Positions 1-8,273 of a stretch of 41,748 nt of DNA are shown piece after piece. Both the position numbers and the translations under genes were made by a program. Under the pieces are notes generated by a model that worked only from the letters and a program-made list of their open reading frames with translations, was not told the DNA's origin and ran no database searches. Source of the DNA: Deltaproteobacteria bacterium (lineage in GTDB: Bacteria; Desulfobacterota; JADFXK01); contig JADFYN010000003.1 of NCBI GenBank assembly GCA_015233055.1, forward strand, positions 1 to 41,748, given 5' to 3'. How positions within the stretch are numbered: the first letter of the stretch is position 1; each line of letters begins with the position of its first letter.

Positions 1-50
1 ATCAAAAAGGAAGTCAAAAAAGATCGAGAGGCAGGAAGAAAAAAGGCAAG

Positions 51-121
51 GTGGGGTACTTTTGACCGGCCGGGGTGGTGTATTTTTTCACCGGCCAAAA
101 TGGCTTACTTTTTCACCGGCG
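51..121. mobile_element. IS21-like terminal repeats (one end of an insertion element)
   Basis: Three imperfect direct repeats of about 21-23 bp lie at 51-71, 74-96 and 101-121. They share a core of the form TACTTTTTCACCGGCC. Tandem repeats of this shape are typical of the multiple transposase-binding sites at the ends of IS21-family elements. The stretch before them (1-50) reads as a Lys/Arg-rich open frame and could be the very end of a transposase gene, but I cannot assign it. The element would extend left, outside the window. The IS21 assignment rests on my recognition of the repeat pattern only. Confidence 0.45.
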
Positions 122-256
122 ATAATAGGCGGGAGTTTATCGCCGGAATTATATTTGAATATAGCTAAAACAGTTGGGGCTGACCGGACTATTGCTAAAC
201 CGGTTTTCAGGGATGAATTGCTTAAAATAGTTGGTCAGGTCTTGGGCGGCCGATAA
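122..256 (+). pseudogene. C-terminal fragment of a response-regulator receiver domain
   Basis: The frame ending at the TAA at 254-256 reads IIGGSLSPELYL, then GADRTIAKP, then DELLKIVGQVL. This matches the last third of a CheY-like receiver domain: beta4/alpha4, the conserved Lys-Pro of beta5, and helix alpha5. The phospho-acceptor Asp and everything upstream are missing. Homology starts exactly where the last IS21-like repeat ends, so the gene was most likely interrupted by that element. The remnant is 45 codons and has no start codon of its own in receiver sequence. Confidence 0.6.
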
Positions 257-309
257 AGGAATTTACTTTCAGGGAAATCCATTAATTCTCTATCATCAAA
301 AAAAGTTTC

Positions 310-440
310 GCATGGAAACCTCAATGTCGTTGACTTAAGGGTGCAGGGCAATCGGATCTGATTCTAATATCCAATAAATGGCAACTCCAATTAAGCCCCA
401 ACGGGGCGCTCTAGGTTAGCCCAGGGCAGCGCCCTGGGGA
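310..440 (+). repeat. Dispersed palindromic repeat, copy 1
   Basis: It begins near TCAATGTCGTTGACTTAAG (321-339) and ends with two GC-rich hairpins. The first is GCCCC-AAC-GGGGC and the second is CCCAGGGC-AGC-GCCCTGGG. A related copy lies inverted at 595-715 and a third in the same orientation at 13888-14075. Copies 1 and 2 face each other across about 150 bp, so 310-715 looks like one element with long inverted ends. The span 257-792 holds no gene that I can support. Confidence 0.7.
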
Positions 441-594
441 GGGGCGATACATATATAAAATGCCATGTAACATCAACATAAAATCGCCGGCCATCCATCA
501 TTTCAGCCGTAGTTATATATCTCCTTCAACGGAAATGGTTTTGGGGTTGGCCTGCCACCTGACCATCATGCTGATATGTAACCATCTGGATTTC

Positions 595-715
595 CCAGGG
601 CGTTGCCCTGGGCTAACCTAGATCGCCCCGTTGGGGCTTGTTTGGAATTGACTATTTTAGAATATTTAGCTCGTTTGTCCTTCGCTTAAGTCAATGACAT
701 TGATGCAAACCTGAT
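595..715 (-). repeat. Dispersed palindromic repeat, copy 2 (inverted)
   Basis: The reverse complement carries TCAATGTCATTGACTTAAG (684-702 on the plus strand), then AGTCAATTCCAAACAAGCCCC, and the same CCCAGGGC/GCCCTGGG hairpin. It is closer to the copy at 13888-14075 than to copy 1. Homology to that copy runs past the hairpin into the interior (about 530-594), which shows that the repeat unit is nearer 190 bp than 115 bp. Confidence 0.7.
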
Positions 716-792
716 GAAATGGTATCTATTGTTAAAAAAACTTATTAATAGTTTTATTATTGATAGATATGATCAGGACGGCGTCCATGCCT

Positions 793-3700
793 TCACCAGG
801 TCTCAACAAACTTGACCAAGATAGGTCTTGCCGCCTCAACCTGATTTACTAACTCCCGATAGACCTCGGCCGCCGTCTGGAAATTGCCTTCTTTAGCCAT
901 TTGTTCTAGTTCGGCTGCTGCCTTACTTATTCCTATCGCTGACACGTTGCCGGCCGATCCTTTTAGAAAATGAGATTCTTCCCGTAGCGCTTCGGATATT
1001 TTTGCTTGTATGGCTCGCTCAATCCTTTCTAAAGATGACGGACACTGAGCTATGAACCCCGTCACCATTTCCTTGGCTAAGTCGACCTGATCCAAAACTC
1101 GTTGCAGGAGATCATTCTGGTCAAAAATCTCGTGGAGAGGTGAAAGGTTATCTGTTTCCAGATGGGAATATCCGACCAAACCCAAGGAAGGGGTGGGCTC
1201 GCCCGTCATAACCATGTTGATAATATCATAGAGTTTTTCTGGAGATATGGGTTTGGTAAGGTATTCATCCATCCCGGAGTTTAAACACCGCTCCCGATCC
1301 CCTTTCATGGCATAAGCCGTCATGGCGATTATCGGGATATGTTTACCGGATAATTCCTCCTTTTGACGGATAATCCGAGTCGCCTTAAACCCGTCCATGA
1401 CGGGCATCTGGACGTCCATCAATATCAAGTCGTAATCACCTTCGGCAAATTTTTCGACCGCCTCTGCACCGTTGTTCGCGATATCAACACAATGACCAGC
1501 CTTGATCAGGAGTGCTTTTGCAATCAGTTGGTTAATCTGATTGTCTTCGACCAACAACACGTTTTTGCTTGGCTGCCGGTAATACCCTTTGGGTATTATC
1601 TCTTCATCAGGGAGAATATCTTGCCCCAACTCCACCCAGACAGTAAAATAGAAAATCGTACCTTGCCCGGATTCAATATTATGCTCCGCCCAGATTTCGC
1701 CGCCCATAAGCTCAACTATTTTCTTGGAGATGGCCAATCCTAACCCGGTTCCACCGAACCTCCGGGTCATTGAGCCGTCAACCTGCTCAAAAGGCTCAAA
1801 TATGTCAACGATCTTGTCCGGAGGAATACCAATGCCGGTGTCTTTTACTCTGAATCCGAGTTTGAACCGGACGCCGTTTCCTTCTTCTAAGCCGACTTCA
1901 GCCGAAACAAATCCTTCCGAAGTAAACTTAATTGCATTCCCCAGGAGATTAATCAGGACTTGCCTCAGCCGGACGGGATCACCCTTCAAAAATTGGGGAA
2001 CGCAGGCATCTATTGAATAGTCCAACCGGACTTGTTTTTCGGCTGTCTTCGGCGTGATAATACTGAAGACTTGAGACAGGATTTGCCTTAAGTCAAAATC
2101 GACTCTTTCAAGTTCCATCTTCCCTGCTTCAATTTTTGACAAGTCCAAAATGTCATTTATCAAATCGAGAAGAGTTTCGGCTGAGACTTTGACCATCACG
2201 GCGTAATTATACTGCTGGATGTTAAGATCGGTATCGACCAATAAAGACGCTCCGCCGATGATGCCGTTTAGGGGTGTTCTAATCTCGTGGCTCATATTGG
2301 CTAGAAATTCACTCTTTGTTCTATTCGCGACCAGGGCTGCCTCTTGTGCGCTTATTAGTTCACCCTCGGCGTGTTTCCTCTCGGAGATATCATCGAATAT
2401 CCATATAGAACCCCGCGTATCTCGATCTTCAGCAATTGCTTGACCGGTAAGGGAGCACCAAAATAGAGATCCATCTTTACGTTTCAATAATTTTTCGGTA
2501 TGAAATATATTGCCGTCTGCCAGCGCCTGATAAGCCTGTTTGCCCGTCTCTTCGTAATCATCCGTTGTTGGGTAGATCACTTCACTAGTGACATCTGCCA
2601 AGTCCTCCAGGGTGTGTCCAAAAATCCTATTAAATCTATCATTTATCCAGATGAATTGTCGATTGACGGCATACCCGATACCAACAGGTACATTCTCAAG
2701 AATTGCATTGTGTTGAGTCAATATCCGATTAAGTTCCGTTTCCGCCTTCTTGCGTTCGGTTATATCTTCTACGATACCGGAAATACGGTAACCCGCCCCA
2801 GCCTGGTTCCGGACTGGAAAATAGCGAGCCGAAACCCACCGAATTTTGCCGTCCGTAGACCGAATACGGGCATCTGGAAACTTACCGGTCGAATCCGTCC
2901 CGTTTCTTATACTCTCAAAGTAAGTCACCACTTCCTGCCGGTCCTCTTCTACGACACCATCCAACCAGGAAAATGGTTGTTCATACAGACTAGCACAAGG
3001 GCGTCCCCAAATTTTTTCATAAGCCGGGCTGACATAATAGACGGCAGTCCAATCAATTGCCCCCAACCAGAAAACATCCTGAATATTTTCGGACAACTGG
3101 CGAAATTTCTCTTCGCTCTCTATCAAGGCGTATTCTGCCCGTTTTCTCTCGGTAATGTCATGAATTATGGAATATAATATTTTCTTTCCTTGAATGGTGA
3201 TAGGTCCGGCATACACTTCGACATCACGAATTTCGCCTGAAGACAGTCTGTGGAGAAGCTGAAAGTATAACTGCTCGCCTGAAATTGCTTTTTCTATGTT
3301 CTCCTTTATTACATCAGAAGGAAAAATATTTATCTGAGCGAGCGACATTCCGATTAACTCTATCTTTGTATAACCATAAAAGTTACAGGCAGCATAATTG
3401 GCGTCAACAATCCGGTTGTCATCGGGATTCACCAGAAGCTTAACCGCCCGGTTTGTCTCAAACATCTGCCGAAACCGCTCCGCGCTCTCCCTAAGCGCTT
3501 CTTCAGACCTCTTAAGCTCCGTGATATCACGGGATATACCGAAGACAGCGCTATGGTTTTCCCATGAACCCTTAGACATCCGGGTATCAACAAGAACATA
3601 TGAACCGTCCCTTTTCAATATGGGTATGTCGTGCCTTGCCCCTCCCGCACTAATTACCTCATCAAGCACCAGGGTAATTTTAGGTCTATCTTGATCAGGA

Positions 3701-5079
3701 TGAAACTCATGAATATACTTATCCTTTATCTCATCGAGCGGACAGCCCAGACAAGACAGGGCCGCGGGATTACAGCCCAGGATCCGGCCGTCATCACTTA
3801 AAACGAAAACCAGATCGTCGATACTGTCAAACAGCTTTTTGAGGTCCATCTGGCGTTGAATTATGCGGCTTTGGCTTCGTATCCTGGTAATGGCGGCCTG
3901 GGTCCGGTAAACGATGGTCTCTAAACCGGTCTGCAGGTAATATTCTAAAATGCTTTTCGAGTATGACAGCAGCACCAGGAGGGCCACGACCTGGCCTTCC
4001 GTCTTCAGGGGAATCAGGGAGATGACATTGAGCCCGCCTGATCTAAGTTGATCTTTTGTTTTCTGATCAAACTCATATATGGAGCCACCAGAACCTGTCC
4101 GAACAACATGGTCATCAGCCACTATATAATCCGGTAATCCATGATCGTGCAAGAGGCTTATCCGTTCGGCCCGGTCATCCACCAAATAAATACCGCCACG
4201 ATCTATTCCGTCTATCTTTATTAAGGCATTCAGACAAAAACGAAGGACCTCGTTTGTGTCTGCGGCGGAACTAAACTCAAAGCTAAGGTCATGTTGGATT
4301 TGGGCCAGTTGTTCGGAAAATTTTTTTTCGGTTATATCTTGCCCTACGGCCTGAACCTCGATGACATGCCCAGGAGTGCCTGAAATAGGGCGGAAAGTCC
4401 ACTGAGTCCATCTGGCTTGCCCGCCGGGTAAGACCATCCGGCATTCAATATCAAACAAAGAACCTTGGGGATGAAAGATGTCGAGTTGATTTTCCAACAC
4501 ATACCGGTCAGACTGATAAATCAGGGATAAAAAATCTTGTCCCATAAGTTCATTATGTTTCTTTGAAAAATAGCGGGAAATAGCTCCGTTGGCGAAGGTC
4601 AACCTCCGGTCGGGTAAAAACCGACAGATAAACTCGGTCTGGTCCTCAACTATACTGCGATAACGGCGTTCGCTTAACCTGCGTGCTTCGACTTCGATAA
4701 TGACCCGGCTTAATAGTCGCTTTTGTTTTGCCCATAGGTAGGCCGTGAATGTGGAGATTGAGGTGACAAATATTATGGTTATCAGATTTGATTGGAGCAA
4801 GGTCATTTGGGGAAATACCGTCCACTTGAGGAATTGATACCCTGTCATAAACGTGAAGGTGGCTAAGGCTGCTCCGATCACATAGAGTACAACGCCGGCC
4901 GGGCTAGCCTGGTCAGAGGAGCAATGATCGACTTCTGTCTTATTTTCTAATAAATTATCCGGCGGTTGATGTTGATCTGACATTGGTCCGTCCCCGCGTT
5001 GGTTTCTCCAAACCTGCTGACGATTATCTCTTGGGCTGTCAACGTCCGCGATAAGGTTATAAATTAAAGCAAGAATCAT
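793..5079 (-). CDS. Membrane multi-PAS hybrid histidine kinase with receiver and HPt domains
   Basis: A 1428-residue sensor of the ArcB/BarA layout. Order: two transmembrane helices (about 60-115), PAS (135-250), GAF (260-410), four more PAS domains (about 415-910), HisKA with SHEIRTPLNG (phospho-His about 931), HATPase with NLLGNAIKFT, DTGIGIP and GGTGLGLAI, a receiver domain with LILMDVQMP (Asp about 1222), and a C-terminal HPt with ESHFLKGSAGN (His about 1370). It has every part of a His-Asp-His phosphorelay up to HPt, so a separate response regulator is needed as output. The lone receiver encoded at 6950-7354 is the obvious partner. The first ATG is 5 nt after the upstream gene and has no Shine-Dalgarno. 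An internal ATG at 4983, seven bases after GGGGA, is a good alternative that removes 32 residues of unlikely sequence. Confidence 0.93.
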   Translation of the reverse strand: MILALIYNLIADVDSPRDNRQQVWRNQRGDGPMSDQHQPPDNLLENKTEVDHCSSDQASPAGVVLYVIGAALATFTFMTGYQFLKWTVFPQMTLLQSNLITIIFVTSISTFTAYLWAKQKRLLSRVIIEVEARRLSERRYRSIVEDQTEFICRFLPDRRLTFANGAISRYFSKKHNELMGQDFLSLIYQSDRYVLENQLDIFHPQGSLFDIECRMVLPGGQARWTQWTFRPISGTPGHVIEVQAVGQDITEKKFSEQLAQIQHDLSFEFSSAADTNEVLRFCLNALIKIDGIDRGGIYLVDDRAERISLLHDHGLPDYIVADDHVVRTGSGGSIYEFDQKTKDQLRSGGLNVISLIPLKTEGQVVALLVLLSYSKSILEYYLQTGLETIVYRTQAAITRIRSQSRIIQRQMDLKKLFDSIDDLVFVLSDDGRILGCNPAALSCLGCPLDEIKDKYIHEFHPDQDRPKITLVLDEVISAGGARHDIPILKRDGSYVLVDTRMSKGSWENHSAVFGISRDITELKRSEEALRESAERFRQMFETNRAVKLLVNPDDNRIVDANYAACNFYGYTKIELIGMSLAQINIFPSDVIKENIEKAISGEQLYFQLLHRLSSGEIRDVEVYAGPITIQGKKILYSIIHDITERKRAEYALIESEEKFRQLSENIQDVFWLGAIDWTAVYYVSPAYEKIWGRPCASLYEQPFSWLDGVVEEDRQEVVTYFESIRNGTDSTGKFPDARIRSTDGKIRWVSARYFPVRNQAGAGYRISGIVEDITERKKAETELNRILTQHNAILENVPVGIGYAVNRQFIWINDRFNRIFGHTLEDLADVTSEVIYPTTDDYEETGKQAYQALADGNIFHTEKLLKRKDGSLFWCSLTGQAIAEDRDTRGSIWIFDDISERKHAEGELISAQEAALVANRTKSEFLANMSHEIRTPLNGIIGGASLLVDTDLNIQQYNYAVMVKVSAETLLDLINDILDLSKIEAGKMELERVDFDLRQILSQVFSIITPKTAEKQVRLDYSIDACVPQFLKGDPVRLRQVLINLLGNAIKFTSEGFVSAEVGLEEGNGVRFKLGFRVKDTGIGIPPDKIVDIFEPFEQVDGSMTRRFGGTGLGLAISKKIVELMGGEIWAEHNIESGQGTIFYFTVWVELGQDILPDEEIIPKGYYRQPSKNVLLVEDNQINQLIAKALLIKAGHCVDIANNGAEAVEKFAEGDYDLILMDVQMPVMDGFKATRIIRQKEELSGKHIPIIAMTAYAMKGDRERCLNSGMDEYLTKPISPEKLYDIINMVMTGEPTPSLGLVGYSHLETDNLSPLHEIFDQNDLLQRVLDQVDLAKEMVTGFIAQCPSSLERIERAIQAKISEALREESHFLKGSAGNVSAIGISKAAAELEQMAKEGNFQTAAEVYRELVNQVEAARPILVKFVETW

Positions 5080-5084
5080 TTTGA

Positions 5085-6815
5085 TTATTGCCCGGTGCTC
5101 TTGCTTATGTCAATAATTTGCTTACCCCCGGGATAGGAAACAGGTTCATATTTAGTAATTTTCTCAAGTTTAGATGTAATCCCGGCCATCCGCTTAATTT
5201 CCTGTCTTATCGTGACCAGCTCTTCAACCAAGGTCTCTTTGTCGGGGATTTCTTCGAGCAACATTTCCGAATATCCCAGTATCACCTGCATCGGCTGGTT
5301 CATTTCGTGGCAGACAGCCCCAGCCATCTCAAGGACACCCTGCAGTTTAATATGCCGGTGTTGTTCTGCCTCTGCTTTTAGGCGGTCGCTGATATCACAC
5401 AAGAAGCTTAAAGTAGCCGTTTTACCGTCCCAATCAATCAATACCGAGGTGCCCTCAACCGATTTTTCAGCACCATGGGCGTCAATGATTCTAAACTTAA
5501 ATGGCTCGGTCATAGAACGGCCTGAAAGCCTTCTAATGTATCGTTCTATTACCTTCTCCCGGTCCTCAGGGTGGATATAATCAATAAAAGGTTTAAGCAA
5601 ATACTTCCCTCCTGAGTATCCTGTCAGTTCAATTGTCCGGCGATTAAAAAACTTGATCACGCCATCCTGGGTAACGACAATGGCGTCATTTGAGTTTTCG
5701 ACCACCTGGCGGTACCGGTGCTCACTTTTACGCAGTAACTCTTCAGCCGCCTTGCGCGCCGTTATATCGGTAATTACGGCAAAGGAACCTTTATACTTTC
5801 CATTCTTATCAGTGATAATTTCAGGCGATATCACCGTTGTCACCCGCTCACCGCTCTTCTTGATCCAGGCGACCTCATAAGACGCCCGGCCTCCCCTCTT
5901 TCGCTTGACTATCAGATCCCTCCAGATTTTCTGGCCCTCTTCATCCAATAAATCAGGAACCTGACGGCCAAGAAGTTCACGTTTGGAGTATCCGAGCATC
6001 TCACACATCCTGGCGTTCACATAGGTTATTATTCCGGCGGCATCTTGAATTCCCAGGCCGTCGTTCATTCTCTCGACTAAGGTGCGATATTTCTCCTCAC
6101 TTTCACGAAGTTGTTCTTCGATCAGCGCCCGGCGGGTGACGTTAAGAAAGTATTCTATTATTTCAACAACATTCCCGTCAGCATCGAAGACAGGACGGGC
6201 ATGAACTTCATAGCTGCCCAGGACTCCCAGATGGTCATGATGGAGATGCTCTACCATGATCGGTTTACCGGTCTTCTTGACTTTGACTAATGGGCAGGGG
6301 TGCTCGTCCCCTTCACAGGGGCTGTTTCTCTGGTGGGAAATGGAATAACAGGTGGCGGGTTCCGTCAAATCATTCCGAAGAGGCATGTTGGTTAATCTTA
6401 TCGTATAATCATGAGCGTTTATGATAAAAAAAGGATAAGGCATGTCCTTGACGACGTTATCCAGGATCAGATTTTGTTCTTGCAGTTTTTGTTCCGCCTG
6501 CCGTCGAGAAACGATTTCGCGGGAGAGTTGATCGGTCAAGATCATGAATTTGCGGGTTATGAGGTAGGCGGCGGTCGTGGCGACAAAGCTTCCCACGATG
6601 ATTGTGATGATATTTGAATGGATCAGGGTCATTCCCGGATATACAAGCCATTTCAATAACTGGTAGGCGGTCAGAGCCGTGGCGCTGATCAACCAGACCC
6701 AAATCCAGAGCCATCTCGAAGGATGGATTATTTGTTGATCCATTGAGATAAACCCTACCTCCCCGTCTTTCGGAGCCTTTTCATCTAGGTGATTGTTTGA
6801 GATCGCGGCTGACAT
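5085..6815 (-). CDS. Membrane PAS sensor with HisKA-like domain but no ATPase domain
   Basis: A 576-residue protein: two transmembrane helices (about 36-90), a Cys-rich PAS (120-235), two further PAS domains (about 240-360 and 362-480), and a HisKA-like dimerisation helix with AVCHEMNQPMQ (His about 503). It then stops about 70 residues later, so no HATPase domain (N, G1, G2 boxes) exists. It cannot autophosphorylate alone. The transmembrane hairpin (YQLLKW...SNIITII) closely resembles that of the hybrid kinase just downstream (YQFLKW...SNLITII), which suggests common descent and possible mixed dimers. The first PAS carries C156, H161, C167, H172 and C174 in a pattern that could bind metal or sense redox. 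It sits between the receiver gene and the hybrid kinase in one transcription unit. Confidence 0.88.
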   Translation of the reverse strand: MSAAISNNHLDEKAPKDGEVGFISMDQQIIHPSRWLWIWVWLISATALTAYQLLKWLVYPGMTLIHSNIITIIVGSFVATTAAYLITRKFMILTDQLSREIVSRRQAEQKLQEQNLILDNVVKDMPYPFFIINAHDYTIRLTNMPLRNDLTEPATCYSISHQRNSPCEGDEHPCPLVKVKKTGKPIMVEHLHHDHLGVLGSYEVHARPVFDADGNVVEIIEYFLNVTRRALIEEQLRESEEKYRTLVERMNDGLGIQDAAGIITYVNARMCEMLGYSKRELLGRQVPDLLDEEGQKIWRDLIVKRKRGGRASYEVAWIKKSGERVTTVISPEIITDKNGKYKGSFAVITDITARKAAEELLRKSEHRYRQVVENSNDAIVVTQDGVIKFFNRRTIELTGYSGGKYLLKPFIDYIHPEDREKVIERYIRRLSGRSMTEPFKFRIIDAHGAEKSVEGTSVLIDWDGKTATLSFLCDISDRLKAEAEQHRHIKLQGVLEMAGAVCHEMNQPMQVILGYSEMLLEEIPDKETLVEELVTIRQEIKRMAGITSKLEKITKYEPVSYPGGKQIIDISKSTGQ

Positions 6816-6949
6816 AGATAACGCTCCTAATAGGTCTTCGAGATAGATTTAGCCGGATGATAATTCGGTTACCGGTTGAAGATAGGAGTCTATTGAAGAG
6901 AGCACCTCGAAACAGCGATCAGCGATGTAGGGTAAAGATTCCCATAAGG

Positions 6950-7354
6950 TTAGTTCTTAACGAATTGGTCCAGGATTTGTGCTATTATTTCGGGGGTAAT
7001 TGGTTTAAGGACATAACTATCGGCACCTGCCTCCATTGCCCGGTGATAATCCTCAGGCAATTCCGAGGCAGTCATGGCTATAATGGGGATGCGCTTTCTT
7101 GTTTCCGATTCTTGCTTTCTGATATGTCTAATCAGTTCAAAGCCATCCAAGTTAGGCAGCCGGATGTCCATTAAAATTAAATCGAATTCCTTCTCCAGCA
7201 GCTTATCAATGGCTTCCACCCCGTCACCGGCGATCTCTATAGCGCACGTGACCCGTTCTAAAAACCTGGCAATAATCCGCTGGGTCGTCACATCATCTTC
7301 AACCAACAGAATATTCAGCCTGGTACTAGACTCGACACAAACGTTATTCTCCAT
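6950..7354 (-). CDS. Single-domain response regulator (CheY/Spo0F-like)
   Basis: A 134-residue protein made only of a receiver domain: acidic pair ED at 19-20, phospho-acceptor D63 in LILMDIRLP, T in AMTAS, and Lys in VLKPI. It has no output domain, so it most likely shuttles phosphate or acts by binding. It is first in the unit with the ATPase-less PAS/HisKA protein and the hybrid kinase, separated by about 134 bp. The ribosome site is weak (AAGG about 10 nt upstream). In a phosphorelay it could take phosphate from the hybrid kinase's HPt. Confidence 0.92.
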   Translation of the reverse strand: MENNVCVESSTRLNILLVEDDVTTQRIIARFLERVTCAIEIAGDGVEAIDKLLEKEFDLILMDIRLPNLDGFELIRHIRKQESETRKRIPIIAMTASELPEDYHRAMEAGADSYVLKPITPEIIAQILDQFVKN

Positions 7355-7785
7355 CTTGATCGGACCTTATGTTGAGGTTATCTATCATTCGTGCGACCAG
7401 GGGCCAAGCAGGAAGTTTAAAGATCACCTGTCGCCCTGGAACGAGCAGTCCATTTTTTTACCCTTGCCACAGATCTATGGTGTTAAGCGTTCACCCCGGT
7501 AATTTGACTTAGGAGGCTTTTTCCGAGTTGGGAGTGAATATATCCCCTTCGCTGGTTTTATACTTGACTCAATCAGTTACCGAGGCATAAAGGTTAACTA
7601 TTTGAAGCTTAACTGGTTATGCTGAAAAAATCAATCAAATTATTATTCGAAGCGGAGGGCTATCACAAGTCCATAATAATTTCCATATACGGAGTTACGC
7701 TGACTATTATTAACGGACTCTCCTATCCCGGTCTGGGAGCGATGCGGTTTAATTAAGGGGACAGCTTGGACTGGAATCCGCATCA
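7355..7785. other. Intergenic region upstream of the signalling operon
   Basis: No gene is supported here. It should hold the promoter for the minus-strand kinase operon, but I found no convincing -35/-10 pair. The whole gap 7355-8273 is unusually long (about 920 bp) and holds two repeat elements and one orphan promoter, listed separately. Confidence 0.5.
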
Positions 7786-7922
7786 TTGTCTGAACCTTGA
7801 TTACGCTGATTAATTGATAGGCTATGAAAAAGCAGGCCTTCCTCGCGTTAGACAGATGGTTTGCCGTGAGGGTTCGACCTCATAGTAAATCAGTCAATCA
7901 GCGTAAGCACAGTTCAGACACT
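7786..7922. repeat. Inverted-repeat element of 137 bp (MITE-like)
   Basis: The two ends, 7786-7818 and 7890-7922, are imperfect inverted repeats of about 33 nt that share TGTCTGAAC and TTACGCTGATT. A shorter inner inverted pair (CTATGA and TCATAG) extends the pairing. The size and the lack of coding potential suggest a non-autonomous miniature element or a large hairpin. No second copy was seen in this window. Confidence 0.55.
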
Positions 7923-7940
7923 AGATTATTTTGATTATTT

Positions 7941-7969
7941 TTGACAAGATTTTGTCTGGACAATATAGA
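7941..7969 (+). promoter_or_regulatory. Sigma70-like promoter with no gene downstream
   Basis: TTGACA at 7941-7946, 17 nt, then TATAGA at 7964-7969. The -35 is perfect and the spacing ideal. It faces right, towards the 3' end of the minus-strand feoB, and no plus-strand gene follows. It could drive a small RNA or belong to the adjacent repeat element. It may also be chance in an AT-rich stretch. Confidence 0.3.
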
Positions 7970-8106
7970 GGTGGGATTACTTCAAAGACGTTCTAGCTAA
8001 CTGTTGTCAGAGGAACTTCTTGCAACACTAATCTGCGTGATACATGGATAACCATGACTGACTTGGGGTAAAAAATACCGAAAAGGCTCCTAAGCCCAGG
8101 TCAGCC

Positions 8107-8254
8107 TGTCAAGGGCCATAATTCAATCCGCAGATTGCACCGATTTGCGCAGATTAGGGCCAAAATAGGTCTATGGGGCTTTCCCATCTGCGTTCATCTG
8201 TGAAATCTGCGGATATATTTCTGGTGGTTAATTAATAAACTCGTCGAACTCAGG
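8107..8254 (+). repeat. Copy of the CTGAGTTCGA-end repeat family (partial)
   Basis: It begins TGTCAAGGGCC, contains CCATCTGCGTTCATCTG and ends AACTCGTCGAACTCAGG (8238-8254). The right end and interior match the element at 32648-32836, but the left inverted end is missing. It lies 20 bp beyond the feoB stop codon. Confidence 0.65.
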
Positions 8255-8273
8255 CCCTGGGTTTTCTCTGTTT

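Noticed and set aside
2500-3177. 225-codon plus-strand open frame opposite the hybrid kinase
   Set aside because: It overlaps PAS domains that are clearly encoded on the minus strand, and it has no recognisable domain.
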